Assembly: GCA_046294625.1 (NCBI GenBank)
Contig: JBKBKN010000005.1
Location: 62,001 to 126,000 of the forward strand
Direction of reading: 5' to 3'
From: JBKBKN01 sp046294625
GTDB taxonomy: Bacteria > Bacteroidota > Bacteroidia > M30B66
Length of the DNA: 64,000 nt
Shown here: piece after piece, positions 17,120-27,174 of the stretch
Numbering within the stretch: the first letter of the stretch is position 1
Layout of the letters: each line of letters begins with the position of its first letter
The notes under the pieces: model-generated
What the model was told of the DNA's origin: nothing
The model's input: only the letters and a program-made list of their open reading frames with translations
The model's database searches: none
Program-made: the position numbers and the translations under genes

Positions 17120-19096
17120 ATGGCAAAAAAAGCAGGAATCAAAAGCGAAATAATGGGTAAATGCAGAGCAGTGATAGAAAATATTTATCCGGCTGTGGAA
17201 GGAGGCAAACTACCCATCAAGCGAGTATCGGGTGAACGTATAGACGTGAAAGCCGATATTTTTGCTGATGGGCATGATATTATTTCAGCTCAGTTATTGC
17301 ATCGAAAAAAAGGAGAGTTATCGTGGAATGCTTCAAAGATGACGCTAAAATCTAATGATGAATGGACAGGTTTTTTTCATGCAGGATCAGAAGGACTTTA
17401 TGAATATGCCATCAAAGCATGGGTGGACCATGATCTCACATGGTTGCATGGATTTAAAAAGAAATCGGAAGCAGGGGAGAAGCTGGATGTGGAATTGATG
17501 ATTGGTCTAAAATACCTTCGCGGGATAGAATCAATGGTGCGCGATGAAGATCGACATATGGTTGAAAATGCCATTCGTTTGTTTTCAGATTCATCGAGCT
17601 TTTATAAAGAAGCGGTAGAATTAGCAACTGGTCCTGTTTTCGCTTATTTGCTCGAAAACTATATGCTTATCCACAATGCAACCATTTCCCATACCTTAGA
17701 TTTAGTCGTAGAAAGGAAAAAGGCTTCCTTTAGTGCATGGTACGAATTTTTTCCCCGATCTGCTTCGCAAGAGCCCGGAAAACATGGCACTTTTAAAGAT
17801 TGTGAACGAATCATTCCGCGCTTAGCTGAATTAGGTTACGATACTTTATACTTTCCGCCTGTTCATCCTATAGGCGTTTCACACAGAAAAGGAAAAAATA
17901 ACAGCACCACGGCAAAGCCCGGCGAACCCGGTTCTCCATGGGCGATTGGTGCAGCAGAAGGAGGACATAAAGCTATTCACCCTGATTTAGGAACCATAGA
18001 TGATTTTGTTCAACTCGTACAGCATGCCAAAAACCATGGAATTGAAATTGCTATGGATTTGGCCTATCAGTGTGCGCCAGATCATCCCTATGTGAAAGAA
18101 CACCCTCAATGGTTCAAATGGCGCCCCGATGGAACCGTACAATATGCTGAGAATCCGCCTAAAAAATACCAGGATGTATTGCCCATCAATTTCGAAAACG
18201 ATGACTGGAAAAATCTATGGAAAGAATTAAAGAGCATCGTAGAATATTGGATTGATAAGGGTGTGAGTATCTTCAGAGTGGACAATCCACATACTAAACC
18301 TTTTGTGTTTTGGGAATGGCTCATGGACGAAATGAGAAGAGAGCATCCGCAAGTTATTTTCTTGTCTGAAGCCTTCACCAGACCCAAAATCATGGCAAGA
18401 CTAGCCAAAATAGGGTTTCAACAATCCTATACCTATTTTACTTGGAGACAGACATCTCAAGAGCTAAGGAAGTATATGGAAGAGCTCACGCAAACGGAGT
18501 TGAGAGAATATTTTCGTCCAAATTTCTGGCCTAATACTCCGGACATTTTACCCTATTATTTGCAACGTACAGGACATAGCCATGCAGCAGTTCGTTTTGT
18601 ATTGGCTGCAACACTATCTTCAAACTATGGCATGTACGGCCCTGTATATGAATTGCTTGAGAATGACCCCTATCCGAACAAAGAAGAGTATCACAATTCT
18701 GAGAAATATGAAATTCGCCATTGGGATTGGTTTCAAGACACTCCGATGCACCATCTGATTAGAAAAATAAATCATATCAGAAAAGAAAACGAAGCGTTTC
18801 ATTCTACCTACAATATTACGTTTTGCGAAACGGATAATGACAACCTTCTTGCTTACTTGAAACTTACCGAAGACAAGCAAAATATCATGCTTACGGTGGT
18901 GAATATGGATCCAACGCATAAGCAATCCGGATGGGTTAGTCTGCCACTTCACCTTATCGATGCGCATGAAGGACAGGAGATAAAATTATTCGATCTAATG
19001 GATGAAGCTACATATCGCTGGAACAGACAATGGAACTATGTGGAATTAGATCCAAGACATCTGCCTGCGCATATTTTTAAAATTAAGGTGGGATAG
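17120..19096 (+). CDS. glgE: Alpha-1,4-glucan:maltose-1-phosphate maltosyltransferase
   Basis: 658 residues, the normal GlgE length. It extends alpha-1,4-glucans with maltosyl units from maltose-1-phosphate. Domain order: N-terminal beta-domain, an inserted helical region, then a GH13 barrel. The nucleophile Asp388 lies in FRVDNPHTKPFVFWEW and the acid/base Glu417 in LSEAFTRP, matching Asp394 and Glu423 of the Streptomyces enzyme. GSPWAIGAAEGGHKAIHPDL is the maltose-phosphate loop region. Normally it works with TreS, Pep2 (maltokinase) and GlgB. None is in the window, so the pathway must be scattered, or GlgE may be fed by another maltose-1-phosphate source. Intergenic sequence of 116 bases precedes it. 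Confidence 0.95.
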   Translation: MAKKAGIKSEIMGKCRAVIENIYPAVEGGKLPIKRVSGERIDVKADIFADGHDIISAQLLHRKKGELSWNASKMTLKSNDEWTGFFHAGSEGLYEYAIKAWVDHDLTWLHGFKKKSEAGEKLDVELMIGLKYLRGIESMVRDEDRHMVENAIRLFSDSSSFYKEAVELATGPVFAYLLENYMLIHNATISHTLDLVVERKKASFSAWYEFFPRSASQEPGKHGTFKDCERIIPRLAELGYDTLYFPPVHPIGVSHRKGKNNSTTAKPGEPGSPWAIGAAEGGHKAIHPDLGTIDDFVQLVQHAKNHGIEIAMDLAYQCAPDHPYVKEHPQWFKWRPDGTVQYAENPPKKYQDVLPINFENDDWKNLWKELKSIVEYWIDKGVSIFRVDNPHTKPFVFWEWLMDEMRREHPQVIFLSEAFTRPKIMARLAKIGFQQSYTYFTWRQTSQELRKYMEELTQTELREYFRPNFWPNTPDILPYYLQRTGHSHAAVRFVLAATLSSNYGMYGPVYELLENDPYPNKEEYHNSEKYEIRHWDWFQDTPMHHLIRKINHIRKENEAFHSTYNITFCETDNDNLLAYLKLTEDKQNIMLTVVNMDPTHKQSGWVSLPLHLIDAHEGQEIKLFDLMDEATYRWNRQWNYVELDPRHLPAHIFKIKVG

Positions 19097-19360
19097 TTTT
19101 TGGAGTTAATCGTTTCTCGCAATACGATTTTCGTTTGAATATGCTCTTATGCTTTTTCAAACCAAGTTAGGTTAAGTGAGTTGTATATTTATACTCAGAA
19201 AATAGCGATAGACATTGACTAGGACTAAAGTTATAGGAATGTGAAAGATAACCTTTCAGTTATTGGCCATTGAAACAAGAGAATATTGGTAACTTATGAC
19301 TTTAATAACTTCAGTTGAAAAGAACCAAGCCCAAATTTAATTAATGCTCTGCAATAGAAA

Positions 19361-20848
19361 TCACACCTTCAAATAAGCGCTAAGGCCATGCAAACCGCCT
19401 TCGCGACCAAAACCAGATTCCTTGTAGCCCCCAAACGGTGAAGCAGGATCAAATTTATTGTAAGTATTTGCCCAAACAACTCCTGCTCTCAAATGATTGG
19501 TAAGTTTAAAGATTTTCGATCCTTTATCTGTCCATACGCCTGCCGAGAGTCCAAAAGGAGTGTTGTTTGCTTTTTCGATCACTTCTTCTACGGTGCGAAA
19601 GGTCTGAACGGCAAGCACCGGACCGAAAATCTCTTCTTGAACAATACGATGACTCTGAGAAGTATGCAAGAATAATGTGGGGCGACAGAAAAATCCTTTC
19701 GATGGAACAGGACAGGAACTTTGATGCATTTCGGCGCCCTCATTGACACCGATTTTCAAATATTCGTTGATCTTCTTCAGCTGCTCTTTTGAATTGATCG
19801 CACCAACATCCGTATTTTTATCTAATGGATCGCCCACCACTAGGCTCTCCATACGGTCTTTTAGTTTTCTGATTACCTTATCGGCAATACTTTCCTGAAC
19901 GAAAAGACGAGATCCAGCACAGCAGACATGACCTTGATTGAAGAAAATACCATTGATGATGCCTTCAACAGCTTGGTCAATCGGCGCATCGTCGAAGATA
20001 ATATTCGCTGCTTTACCACCTAATTCCAAAGTGAGTTTTTTGGAAGTGCCCGCAACGGCTTTCTGAATGATTTTTCCCACTTCTGTAGAGCCTGTGAATG
20101 CTATTTTGTCTACATCAGGATGATTTACGATAGCTGCTCCGGTGGCACCGGCTCCATTTATAATATTCACCACACCGGCAGGCAAACCAGACTCCATAAT
20201 GATTTCTGCCATTTTCATAGCCGTTAGTGGAGTGCTTTCTGCAGGTTTTATAACCACGGTATTTCCGGCTGCCAAAGCAGGTGCTACTTTCCATGCAAAC
20301 ATTAGCAAAGGAAAATTCCACGGAATAATTTGACCTGCTACGCCGAGTGATTTGGGTTTCTTTCCTGGAAAAGCATAATCAAGCTTGTCGGCCCATCCTG
20401 CATAGTAAAAGAAATGATTAGCAGCCAATGGAACATCCACATCGCGACTTTCGCGAATTGGTTTGCCTCCATCGAGCGATTCAATTACTGCAAGTTCTCG
20501 GGCACGCTCCTGCATAATGCGTGCTATTCGATAAATATACTTAGCTCTTTCTTTTGGACTTAATTTAGACCAAACGGTATTGTACGCTTTTCTGGCAGCC
20601 TTCACTGCTTTGTCCACATCTTCCGCATTGGCTTCAGCTACTTTGGCTAATTCCTTTTCTGTAGATGGGCTGATGGTAGCAAAATATTTTCCTGATGCTG
20701 GTTTCACCCATTTGCCATCAATGAACAAATTGTATTGGGGCTGGATTTGAGCTATCGAAGCACTCTCAGGTGCCGGAGCATATGCAAATTTGGAATTGAA
20801 ATCGAGCGCTAAGCTTTTATCGTTGATCTTTAAATTCTTTTTACTCAT
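19361..20848 (-). CDS. Aldehyde dehydrogenase family protein, linked to deoC
   Basis: 495 residues of the NAD(P)-dependent aldehyde dehydrogenase superfamily. Visible marks: the NAD-binding segment PWNFPLLMFAWKVAPALAAG, FTGSTEVGK at ~251, the general base Glu275 in LELGGK, the catalytic Cys309 in NQGHVCCAGSR, and EEIFGPVLAVQTF near residue 410. It lies 108 bases downstream of deoC on the same strand. DeoC yields acetaldehyde from deoxyribose 5-phosphate, so oxidation of acetaldehyde to acetate is a reasonable inferred role. The N-terminus has ~35 residues more than the minimal family. Downstream, 264 bases to the glgE stop contain nothing I recognise. Confidence 0.92.
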   Translation of the reverse strand: MSKKNLKINDKSLALDFNSKFAYAPAPESASIAQIQPQYNLFIDGKWVKPASGKYFATISPSTEKELAKVAEANAEDVDKAVKAARKAYNTVWSKLSPKERAKYIYRIARIMQERARELAVIESLDGGKPIRESRDVDVPLAANHFFYYAGWADKLDYAFPGKKPKSLGVAGQIIPWNFPLLMFAWKVAPALAAGNTVVIKPAESTPLTAMKMAEIIMESGLPAGVVNIINGAGATGAAIVNHPDVDKIAFTGSTEVGKIIQKAVAGTSKKLTLELGGKAANIIFDDAPIDQAVEGIINGIFFNQGHVCCAGSRLFVQESIADKVIRKLKDRMESLVVGDPLDKNTDVGAINSKEQLKKINEYLKIGVNEGAEMHQSSCPVPSKGFFCRPTLFLHTSQSHRIVQEEIFGPVLAVQTFRTVEEVIEKANNTPFGLSAGVWTDKGSKIFKLTNHLRAGVVWANTYNKFDPASPFGGYKESGFGREGGLHGLSAYLKV

Positions 20849-20956
20849 AATTGAAATACTGTTTGGGTCTGTATTGCTTTTCTTCGTTGTCTTTTAATGC
20901 AATTTCTATCAATGATTTTTAATGGAACACAAGATGCTTTGCGCTTGTTTTACCGC

Positions 20957-21871
20957 TTAGTCGTTGGAGAAATAGTCCAGACTTTGATATACGCCTGTTT
21001 CTTGTTTCATTAATTGCATCAAAATGTCATTGGTCAATTTAGATGCACCAAATCGAAACCAGTCAGGGTGTAACCATGCTGCTCCCAATGTTTCCTTTAC
21101 CATCACCAGATAGTGCAGCGCCAATTTTGAATTCGCTATGCCACCGGCAGGCTTCATCCCTATCATTTTCCCTGTGGCATAATAGTAGTCGCGTATAGCT
21201 TCAAGCATCACCAGTGTTACCGGCATCGTAGCGGCAGGTTGAATCTTTCCGGTGGATGTTTTAATAAAATCTGCACCTGCCATTATCGCGAGATCACTTG
21301 CTTTGCGCACATTATCTAAGGTAGATAATTCGCCGGTCTCGAGTATTACCTTAAGGTGAGCATCACCGCAGGCTTCTTTCACAGCTGCTATTTCGTCGAA
21401 TACAAAATTATATTCTCCCATCAAAAATTTGCCCCGGTGAATCACCATATCAATTTCATCAGCTCCCTCTTCCACTGCATAACGCGTATCATCTAATTTC
21501 ACCTTAAGCGGAGCTAATCCACTTGGAAAAGCTGTAGCCACAGAAGCAACTTTAATTTTGCTTCCTTTCAGAGCTTTTTTAGCCGTTTTAACAAAAGTGG
21601 GGTACACACAAACCGCTGCAACCTGAGGAACATCGGCCAAGGCATCGTGGGGGTGCATGGCCTTGTGGCATAATTGTTTCACTTTCCCTTCTGAATCCTT
21701 CCCTTCAAGTGTTGTTAAATCAATCATGCTCATCGCGAGCTTTAGTCCAGCGATTTTGGCTTCGTTTTTAATGCTTCTGGTTTGAAATCTTGCACAGCGT
21801 TCTTCCACACCCACCTGATCAACAGTAGGAGAAAGTGCCGGATCGTAATATGCTAATGTATCTTTTTTCAT
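20957..21871 (-). CDS. deoC: Deoxyribose-phosphate aldolase
   Basis: 304 residues from the ATG at 21871; an upstream in-frame start at 21934 would add 21 residues of low conservation. It cleaves 2-deoxyribose 5-phosphate into glyceraldehyde 3-phosphate and acetaldehyde in nucleoside salvage. The Schiff-base Lys204 is in ADFIKTSTGK, the second active-site Lys240 in GMKPAGGI, and the conserved Asp pair is in MIDLTTLEG and EIDMVIHRG. It is larger than the ~225-residue classical enzyme because of an N-terminal extension, as in the DeoC group of eukaryotes and Bacteroidota. The adjacent aldehyde dehydrogenase fits disposal of the acetaldehyde. Confidence 0.95.
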   Translation of the reverse strand: MKKDTLAYYDPALSPTVDQVGVEERCARFQTRSIKNEAKIAGLKLAMSMIDLTTLEGKDSEGKVKQLCHKAMHPHDALADVPQVAAVCVYPTFVKTAKKALKGSKIKVASVATAFPSGLAPLKVKLDDTRYAVEEGADEIDMVIHRGKFLMGEYNFVFDEIAAVKEACGDAHLKVILETGELSTLDNVRKASDLAIMAGADFIKTSTGKIQPAATMPVTLVMLEAIRDYYYATGKMIGMKPAGGIANSKLALHYLVMVKETLGAAWLHPDWFRFGASKLTNDILMQLMKQETGVYQSLDYFSND

Positions 21872-21995
21872 AATCAAATAGGGTAAACCATGCAAATATG
21901 TTAAATCTTGCGGAATAGGAAGCAATCTGTTCATAAAAACCTGAATTAAGCTTGCTTTTTAAAACTTTTATAAGCCATCCATGAACTTGTTCAAC

Positions 21996-22394
21996 TTAAA
22001 TCTTCACCAGAACTGGAAACATAAAAGAAATTACTACCGCAGTAATCACCCCCAAGCTATTGGCAATAAAATCGAAGACATCGGCTGTGCGGTCAGCATA
22101 AAAAACACCTTGCAAGACTTCCATAAATCCACCATAAAATATGATAGCAAGTGCAACGATTAAGACTGATGATTTTTTCCCTTGTTGTGTCAACTTAAAT
22201 TGCCAAACAAATCGAAGCCACAAAAAACAAAGCAGACCAAATACGAGAAAGTGGGCTGCTTTGTCAAAATTTACAATATTTATCTCCGGCATATCTTTAC
22301 CGGGAAGAAGACACAAAATAGTGGTTACAACGAGCCACAAAGTGGCATGAATACCTTTGTGAAATAAAAGTTTCAAAAGAAATTTATTGCCCAA
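21996..22394 (-). CDS. VanZ-like membrane protein
   Basis: 132 residues with four hydrophobic segments. The segment FYGGFMEVLQGVFYADRTADVFDFIANSLGV carries the VanZ-like signature: the Glu in the membrane (E-x-x-Q) and the R-x-x-D-x-x-D-x-x-A-N loop. VanZ proteins are small inner-membrane proteins of unclear biochemical function; VanZ itself confers low-level teicoplanin resistance. The start overlaps the gcvH stop by 11 bases, so the gene is translated from the gcvH transcript. Confidence 0.85.
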   Translation of the reverse strand: MGNKFLLKLLFHKGIHATLWLVVTTILCLLPGKDMPEINIVNFDKAAHFLVFGLLCFLWLRFVWQFKLTQQGKKSSVLIVALAIIFYGGFMEVLQGVFYADRTADVFDFIANSLGVITAVVISFMFPVLVKI

Positions 22395-22764
22395 TCATTG
22401 CCTTATAGGCATTTACATCCATCAAAGAATTTAGTTCTTCGGGATTGGTTAAGCGAATTTTCACCAACCACCCCTTTTCATAAGGATCGGTATTTATAGT
22501 CTCAGCAGCATCAGAAAGTGATTCATTAAACTCGAGAATTTCTCCGCTTACCGGCATAAACAAGTCAGAAACTGTTTTCACTGCTTCCACAGTTCCAAAT
22601 ACTTTATCCTGATCAACAACTTCGCCAACCGTATCTACTTCTACAAAAACAATATCGCCAAGCTCGCTTTGAGCGAAATCGGTAATACCTACATATGCTA
22701 CGTCGCCTTCTGTTCTAATCCATTCGTGCTCTTTGGAATACTTCAGATTTTCTGGGAAATTCAT
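22384..22764 (-). CDS. gcvH: Glycine cleavage system H protein
   Basis: 126 residues, the standard H-protein length. It shuttles the methylamine group between P and T proteins on a lipoyl arm. The lipoylated Lys63 lies in GTVEAVKTVSDL. MNFPENLKYSKEHEWIR at the start and DPYEKGWLVKIRL near the end are typical. The T and P protein genes are not in the window. It is the first gene of a two-gene unit with the overlapping VanZ-like gene. Confidence 0.97.
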   Translation of the reverse strand: MNFPENLKYSKEHEWIRTEGDVAYVGITDFAQSELGDIVFVEVDTVGEVVDQDKVFGTVEAVKTVSDLFMPVSGEILEFNESLSDAAETINTDPYEKGWLVKIRLTNPEELNSLMDVNAYKAMIGQ

Positions 22765-23138
22765 AATTTTAATGATCTAATTGTTAGTGATGTTTTCAAA
22801 TTATTGTGGAATGAGCATACGCACATCAAACACGCAGGCAAACCTAAATCAAAAACCTATTATTTTCAATGACAATGAAAAATATTTTCCATCAATTGTC
22901 CGATTCAACTTATACAGGCGTAAACGATCAGACTCTTTCTTAACATTAAATCAGAAGCACAATCTCCTGGCAAACATTCATAAGACCATCTTCAATAGAT
23001 GCATTTAAAATTTTCCACGAAATGCCTGATGATTGTTAATAGTTTCAACAAGCAATGTTGCATGCTTTGTGCATAAAGTATTACTTTCGTGACTTCAAAA
23101 ATTAATCTATTAATCATTCAATAAAGTTCTAAACCCTT
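22765..23138. other. Intergenic spacer between gcvH and gyrA
   Basis: 374 bases between divergent genes. I see no gene, tRNA or riboswitch fold. The right end holds the candidate gyrA promoter. Confidence 0.6.
23058..23089 (+). promoter_or_regulatory. Candidate promoter of gyrA
   Basis: TTG at 23058-23060, a 21-base spacer, and TACTTTCG at 23082-23089. The -7 element differs from TAnnTTTG at one base. It lies 49 bases before the gyrA ATG. Confidence 0.45.
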
Positions 23139-25652
23139 ATGGCAGAAGGAGAAAAAATAATTCCCATTCAGATTGAAGAAGAAATGAAAACCGCTTACAT
23201 AGATTATTCTATGTCAGTAATTGTATCGCGTGCCTTACCCGATGTGCGCGATGGGTTGAAGCCGGTTCACCGCAGAGTGCTTTTTGGTATGCAGGAACTG
23301 GGCGTAACGGCGAATAGACCCCATAAAAAGTCAGCAAGGATAGTAGGAGAAGTGCTTGGTAAATATCACCCACACGGAGATACTTCAGTGTATGATGCAA
23401 TGGTGCGTATGGCTCAGGAATGGTCGCTTCGCTATCCTTTGGTAGATGGTCAGGGTAACTTTGGTTCGGTGGATGGCGATAGCCCGGCAGCAATGCGTTA
23501 TACTGAAGCTAAGTTGAAAAAGATTGCAGAAGAAATGCTTTCTGACATCGACAAGGAGACAGTTGATTTCAAGCTTAATTTTGACGATACACTGGAAGAA
23601 CCAACTGTGCTTCCGGCAAGAATTCCAAACTTGCTCATAAACGGTGCGAGTGGAATTGCAGTAGGTATGGCCACTAACATGCCACCACATAATATTGGCG
23701 AAGTAATTGATGCCACAACAGCCTATATCGACAACCGTGAGATTACCATACCGGAGATTATGACCTATCTTAAAGCACCTGATTTTCCAACAGGAGGTAT
23801 TATCTATGGATATGAAGGCGTAAAAGAAGCATTTGAAACGGGGAGAGGGCGTATTGTGATGCGCGCCAAAACCACAGTGGAGCCACTTGATGCAGGTCGC
23901 GAAGCAATCATCGTTACCGAAATTCCATACATGATCAATAAAGCGGAAATGATCAAAAAAACCGCAGATTTAATCAACGACAAAAAATTGGAAGGCATTT
24001 CAGATATTCGTGATGAGTCGGACCGAAACGGGATGCGTATTGTGTATGAATTGAAACGTGATGCCATTACCAATGTGGTACTAAATAATTTATTCAAGTA
24101 CACTTCTCTACAAAGCTCATTTTCAGTTAATAACATTGCCTTGGTAAAGGGGCGTCCGGAGATGCTGAATGTGAAGCAGCTCATTGGTCATTTTGTAGAG
24201 CACCGTCATGATGTTGTGGTTAGACGCACAAAGTATGAACTCGATCAGGCTGAAAAGAGAGCGCATATCCTTCAAGGTTACCTGATTGCTCTAGACCATC
24301 TCGACGCGGTGATTGCCTTGATAAGAGGCTCACGCACGCCTGATGATGCGAGAGAAGGATTGATGGAAACCTTCCAGCTCTCCGAGATTCAAGCAAGAGC
24401 TATACTTAACCTTACTTTACAAAGACTTACAGGACTAGAACGCGACAAAATTCGCGAAGAGTATGATGAGTTGATGAAAACAATCGAATACTTAAAAGAA
24501 GTATTGGCTAACGAAGGCCTGCGAATGAAAATTATCAAGGATGAGCTTATCGAAATCCGTGAAAAATATGCAGATGAGCGTAGGACCTTAATAGAATATT
24601 CGGCTGAAGATTTCCGAATGGAAGACATGATTGCTGACGAAGATTGTGTAATTACTGTGTCTCACATGGGTTATATTAAGCGTACGCCACTGGTAGAGTA
24701 TCGTACCCAAAAACGTGGGGGCAAAGGTTCTAAAGCCACCAATACGCGCGATGAGGACTTTTTAGAACATCTTTTTATTGCCAGCACGCATAACTACCTT
24801 CTTTTCTTTACGCAAAAAGGACGTTGTTTCTGGATGCGCGCATTCGAAGTGCCGGAAGGTAGCAAAACATCAAAGGGACGAGCCATACAGAATCTTATCA
24901 GCATCCCACCGGATGATAAAGTGATGGCTTATGTGAATGTTGTGGATTTGAACAATGAAGAGTATATCAATAATAACTATATCGTTCTTTGCACCAATAA
25001 GGGAACCATCAAGAAAACAACCTTAGAAGCTTATTCACGCCCAAGAGCCAATGGCATCAATGCCATCACGGTTAGAGAAGGGGAGTCCCTGCTGGAAGCC
25101 AAGCTCACCAATGGAAAGAACGAAATTCTCATGGCCTTGAAATCCGGAAGAGCAATTCGATTCCCTGAAGAAAAGGTTAGACCAATGGGCAGAATGGCAG
25201 CAGGTGTTAGAGGCGTTACCCTTGGTGGTCCCAATGACGAAGTGGTAGGTATGGTGTGCGTTGAAGGTGAACACCAGCAAATACTTGTAGTGTCAGAGAA
25301 TGGTTATGGAAAACGCAGTGATATCGAAGACTATCGCGTAACCAACCGTGGTGGAAAAGGAGTAAAGACCATTAACATCACTGATAAAACAGGTTTATTA
25401 ATTGCTGTATTAAGCGTTACCGACGAAGATGATTTAATGATCATCACCAAAACCGGAGTGGCTATCCGCACATCAGTTTCGGATCTTCGCGTGATGGGTC
25501 GCGCAACTCAAGGTGTTCGACTGATTAGTTTAAAAGGTAATGAAAGTATTGCCGCTGTTGCGAAAGCGCCTAAAGAAGATGAAGAGGAAGAAAACGGATT
25601 TAACGAAGAAAACGAATCTGATGAACCAATTGAAGGTACTTCGGAAGAATAA
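23139..25652 (+). CDS. gyrA: DNA gyrase subunit A
   Basis: 837 residues. The catalytic Tyr121 is in AAMRYTEAKL. The breakage-reunion domain runs from the start to about residue 490, followed by the beta-pinwheel C-terminal domain that wraps DNA, with the GyrA-box-like QKRGGKGSK near residue 525. The C-terminus is a long acidic tail (EDEEEENGFNEENESDEP). In the quinolone region HPHGDTSVYDAMVRM, the residue equivalent to E. coli Ser83 is Thr82 and Asp87 is kept as Asp86. Monocistronic by spacing. Length and motifs make GyrA clearly better than ParC. Confidence 0.96.
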   Translation: MAEGEKIIPIQIEEEMKTAYIDYSMSVIVSRALPDVRDGLKPVHRRVLFGMQELGVTANRPHKKSARIVGEVLGKYHPHGDTSVYDAMVRMAQEWSLRYPLVDGQGNFGSVDGDSPAAMRYTEAKLKKIAEEMLSDIDKETVDFKLNFDDTLEEPTVLPARIPNLLINGASGIAVGMATNMPPHNIGEVIDATTAYIDNREITIPEIMTYLKAPDFPTGGIIYGYEGVKEAFETGRGRIVMRAKTTVEPLDAGREAIIVTEIPYMINKAEMIKKTADLINDKKLEGISDIRDESDRNGMRIVYELKRDAITNVVLNNLFKYTSLQSSFSVNNIALVKGRPEMLNVKQLIGHFVEHRHDVVVRRTKYELDQAEKRAHILQGYLIALDHLDAVIALIRGSRTPDDAREGLMETFQLSEIQARAILNLTLQRLTGLERDKIREEYDELMKTIEYLKEVLANEGLRMKIIKDELIEIREKYADERRTLIEYSAEDFRMEDMIADEDCVITVSHMGYIKRTPLVEYRTQKRGGKGSKATNTRDEDFLEHLFIASTHNYLLFFTQKGRCFWMRAFEVPEGSKTSKGRAIQNLISIPPDDKVMAYVNVVDLNNEEYINNNYIVLCTNKGTIKKTTLEAYSRPRANGINAITVREGESLLEAKLTNGKNEILMALKSGRAIRFPEEKVRPMGRMAAGVRGVTLGGPNDEVVGMVCVEGEHQQILVVSENGYGKRSDIEDYRVTNRGGKGVKTINITDKTGLLIAVLSVTDEDDLMIITKTGVAIRTSVSDLRVMGRATQGVRLISLKGNESIAAVAKAPKEDEEEENGFNEENESDEPIEGTSEE

Positions 25653-25782
25653 CGGCAAAGAATTTGATTATAACTCGTAAGAACCATTTTAAAAATAACA
25701 AAATGTTGCAAGATTCATAGACACAAAAGCTTAACATCAATTGTGTGAACGAATTTGCTTCACGTAAACTTTAAATTTTTAT

Positions 25783-26946
25783 ATGCACATGAATAAAATT
25801 ATGTTAAGCCTTGCCGGCGTTACGTTGCTTAATGTTGCAATGGCGCAAAATGCCAAAGTAGTGAATGCCTTCAATTACCTGAGAAATTACACCGAATACA
25901 AGGATTTGGATGCCTTGGCAAAAGCGCAGGTAAATATTGATGAAGCAAGCGCAAACCCAAGCACATCTGCCAAAGCAAAAACTTGGTATTACCGGGGAAA
26001 TGTTTATTGGGCTATCAACGAAAGTAAAAATGAAGTTCATAAAGGTCTATCAGCCAATCCTTTGGAAGAAGCTGTGAAATCTTATGCCAAGGTGGTTGAA
26101 ATCGAACCTAAAGGACAATTTACGGACGATTCCAAAGTCAAAATACTTCAAGCAAGCAATATTCTTCTCAACAATGGCGTTGAAGCTTTTACGAAAGAAG
26201 ATTTTGCCAAAGCATTGCAGCTTTTTGAAAACGCCGTTAATTTCAAGTCTTTGCTTGGAATTACTGATACAGTGGGTATAAACAATTCGGCTTTAGCTGC
26301 TTATTCAGGAAAAAACTTCGATAAAGCTATTATACATTATCAACGATTACTGTCATTTAATACAGAGAAAAATGGCAATAATTTCATAGCCTTATCTAAA
26401 GCATTCAAAGAAAAAGGCGATAAGGATAATGCAATCAAAACTTTGCAGGCCGGGAGAGCAAAATTTCCTGACGATGCTAATTTAATTACAGAAGAATTGA
26501 ATTTTTACTTAGTAGGTGGTCAAACCAACGAAGCTGAAGCTATGTTGAGACTGGCTATAGAAAAAGATCCTAAGAATTCCGTACTATATTTTGCAGCCGG
26601 TACCATTTATGATAAACTTGGCAATCGAGAGGCCGTGATTTCGAACTACAAAAAGGCCATTGAAATCAACCCTGACTATTATGATGCTTACTACAACTTA
26701 GGCGCGTTTCTTTTCAATGAAGGCAAGGTGCTTCAGGACAAGGCCAATGAAGAAAAGGACTTGAAAAAGTATGAAGCAGGGAAGAAGCTCGCAGATGCAA
26801 AGTTTGCCGAAGCGTTGCCATATTTGGAACGTGCAGTAGAACTCAGACCTGATGAAATGGATATTGCCAATATTTTATTACAGTTATATGGTCGTTTAAA
26901 TATGGACGAAAAGTTCATGGAACTGAAGAAGAAAATCAAAAAATAA
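25783..26946 (+). CDS. Exported tetratricopeptide-repeat protein
   Basis: 387 residues. A second ATG at 25789 (MNKIMLSLAGVTLL) may be the true start. The signal peptide ends near VAMAQ, so the protein is periplasmic or outer-membrane associated. At least four TPR units are visible, the clearest being SVLYFAAGTIYDKLGNREAV and PDYYDAYYNLGAFLFNEG at ~265-320, with a basic coiled stretch (KANEEKDLKKYEAGKKLADAK) before the last repeat. TPR proteins act as scaffolds, and no partner is indicated here. It ends at a terminator. Confidence 0.85.
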   Translation: MHMNKIMLSLAGVTLLNVAMAQNAKVVNAFNYLRNYTEYKDLDALAKAQVNIDEASANPSTSAKAKTWYYRGNVYWAINESKNEVHKGLSANPLEEAVKSYAKVVEIEPKGQFTDDSKVKILQASNILLNNGVEAFTKEDFAKALQLFENAVNFKSLLGITDTVGINNSALAAYSGKNFDKAIIHYQRLLSFNTEKNGNNFIALSKAFKEKGDKDNAIKTLQAGRAKFPDDANLITEELNFYLVGGQTNEAEAMLRLAIEKDPKNSVLYFAAGTIYDKLGNREAVISNYKKAIEINPDYYDAYYNLGAFLFNEGKVLQDKANEEKDLKKYEAGKKLADAKFAEALPYLERAVELRPDEMDIANILLQLYGRLNMDEKFMELKKKIKK

Positions 26947-26964
26947 ATATCTCCTAAAATTATG

Positions 26965-27001
26965 AAAAGCCTGATCAGCATTTTGGTCAGGTTTTTTTTT
27001 C
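26965..27001 (+). terminator. Rho-independent terminator after the TPR gene
   Basis: Stem CCTGATC (26970-26976) with GGTCAGG (26985-26991), one T-G wobble, preceded by four A and followed by nine T. It sits 24 bases after the stop codon. Confidence 0.85.
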
Positions 27002-27174
27002 TCTTAATTTTGAATAGGGAAGGAATTAATCAGATGGATATCTGGTTAAAAGGGCTTAAGTCTCACTAAATCAATTTCATATAATTTAACATAATATTAA
27101 TTATGCAACAATTTCCTGATTTTGATTGTTAGGAACTGCATGAAGACCGAATTTGTTTGAACACAACCAAAACA

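Noticed and set aside
23139..25652. Quinolone-resistance mutation as a claim
   Set aside because: Thr at this site occurs naturally in some species; no susceptible relative is available for comparison.
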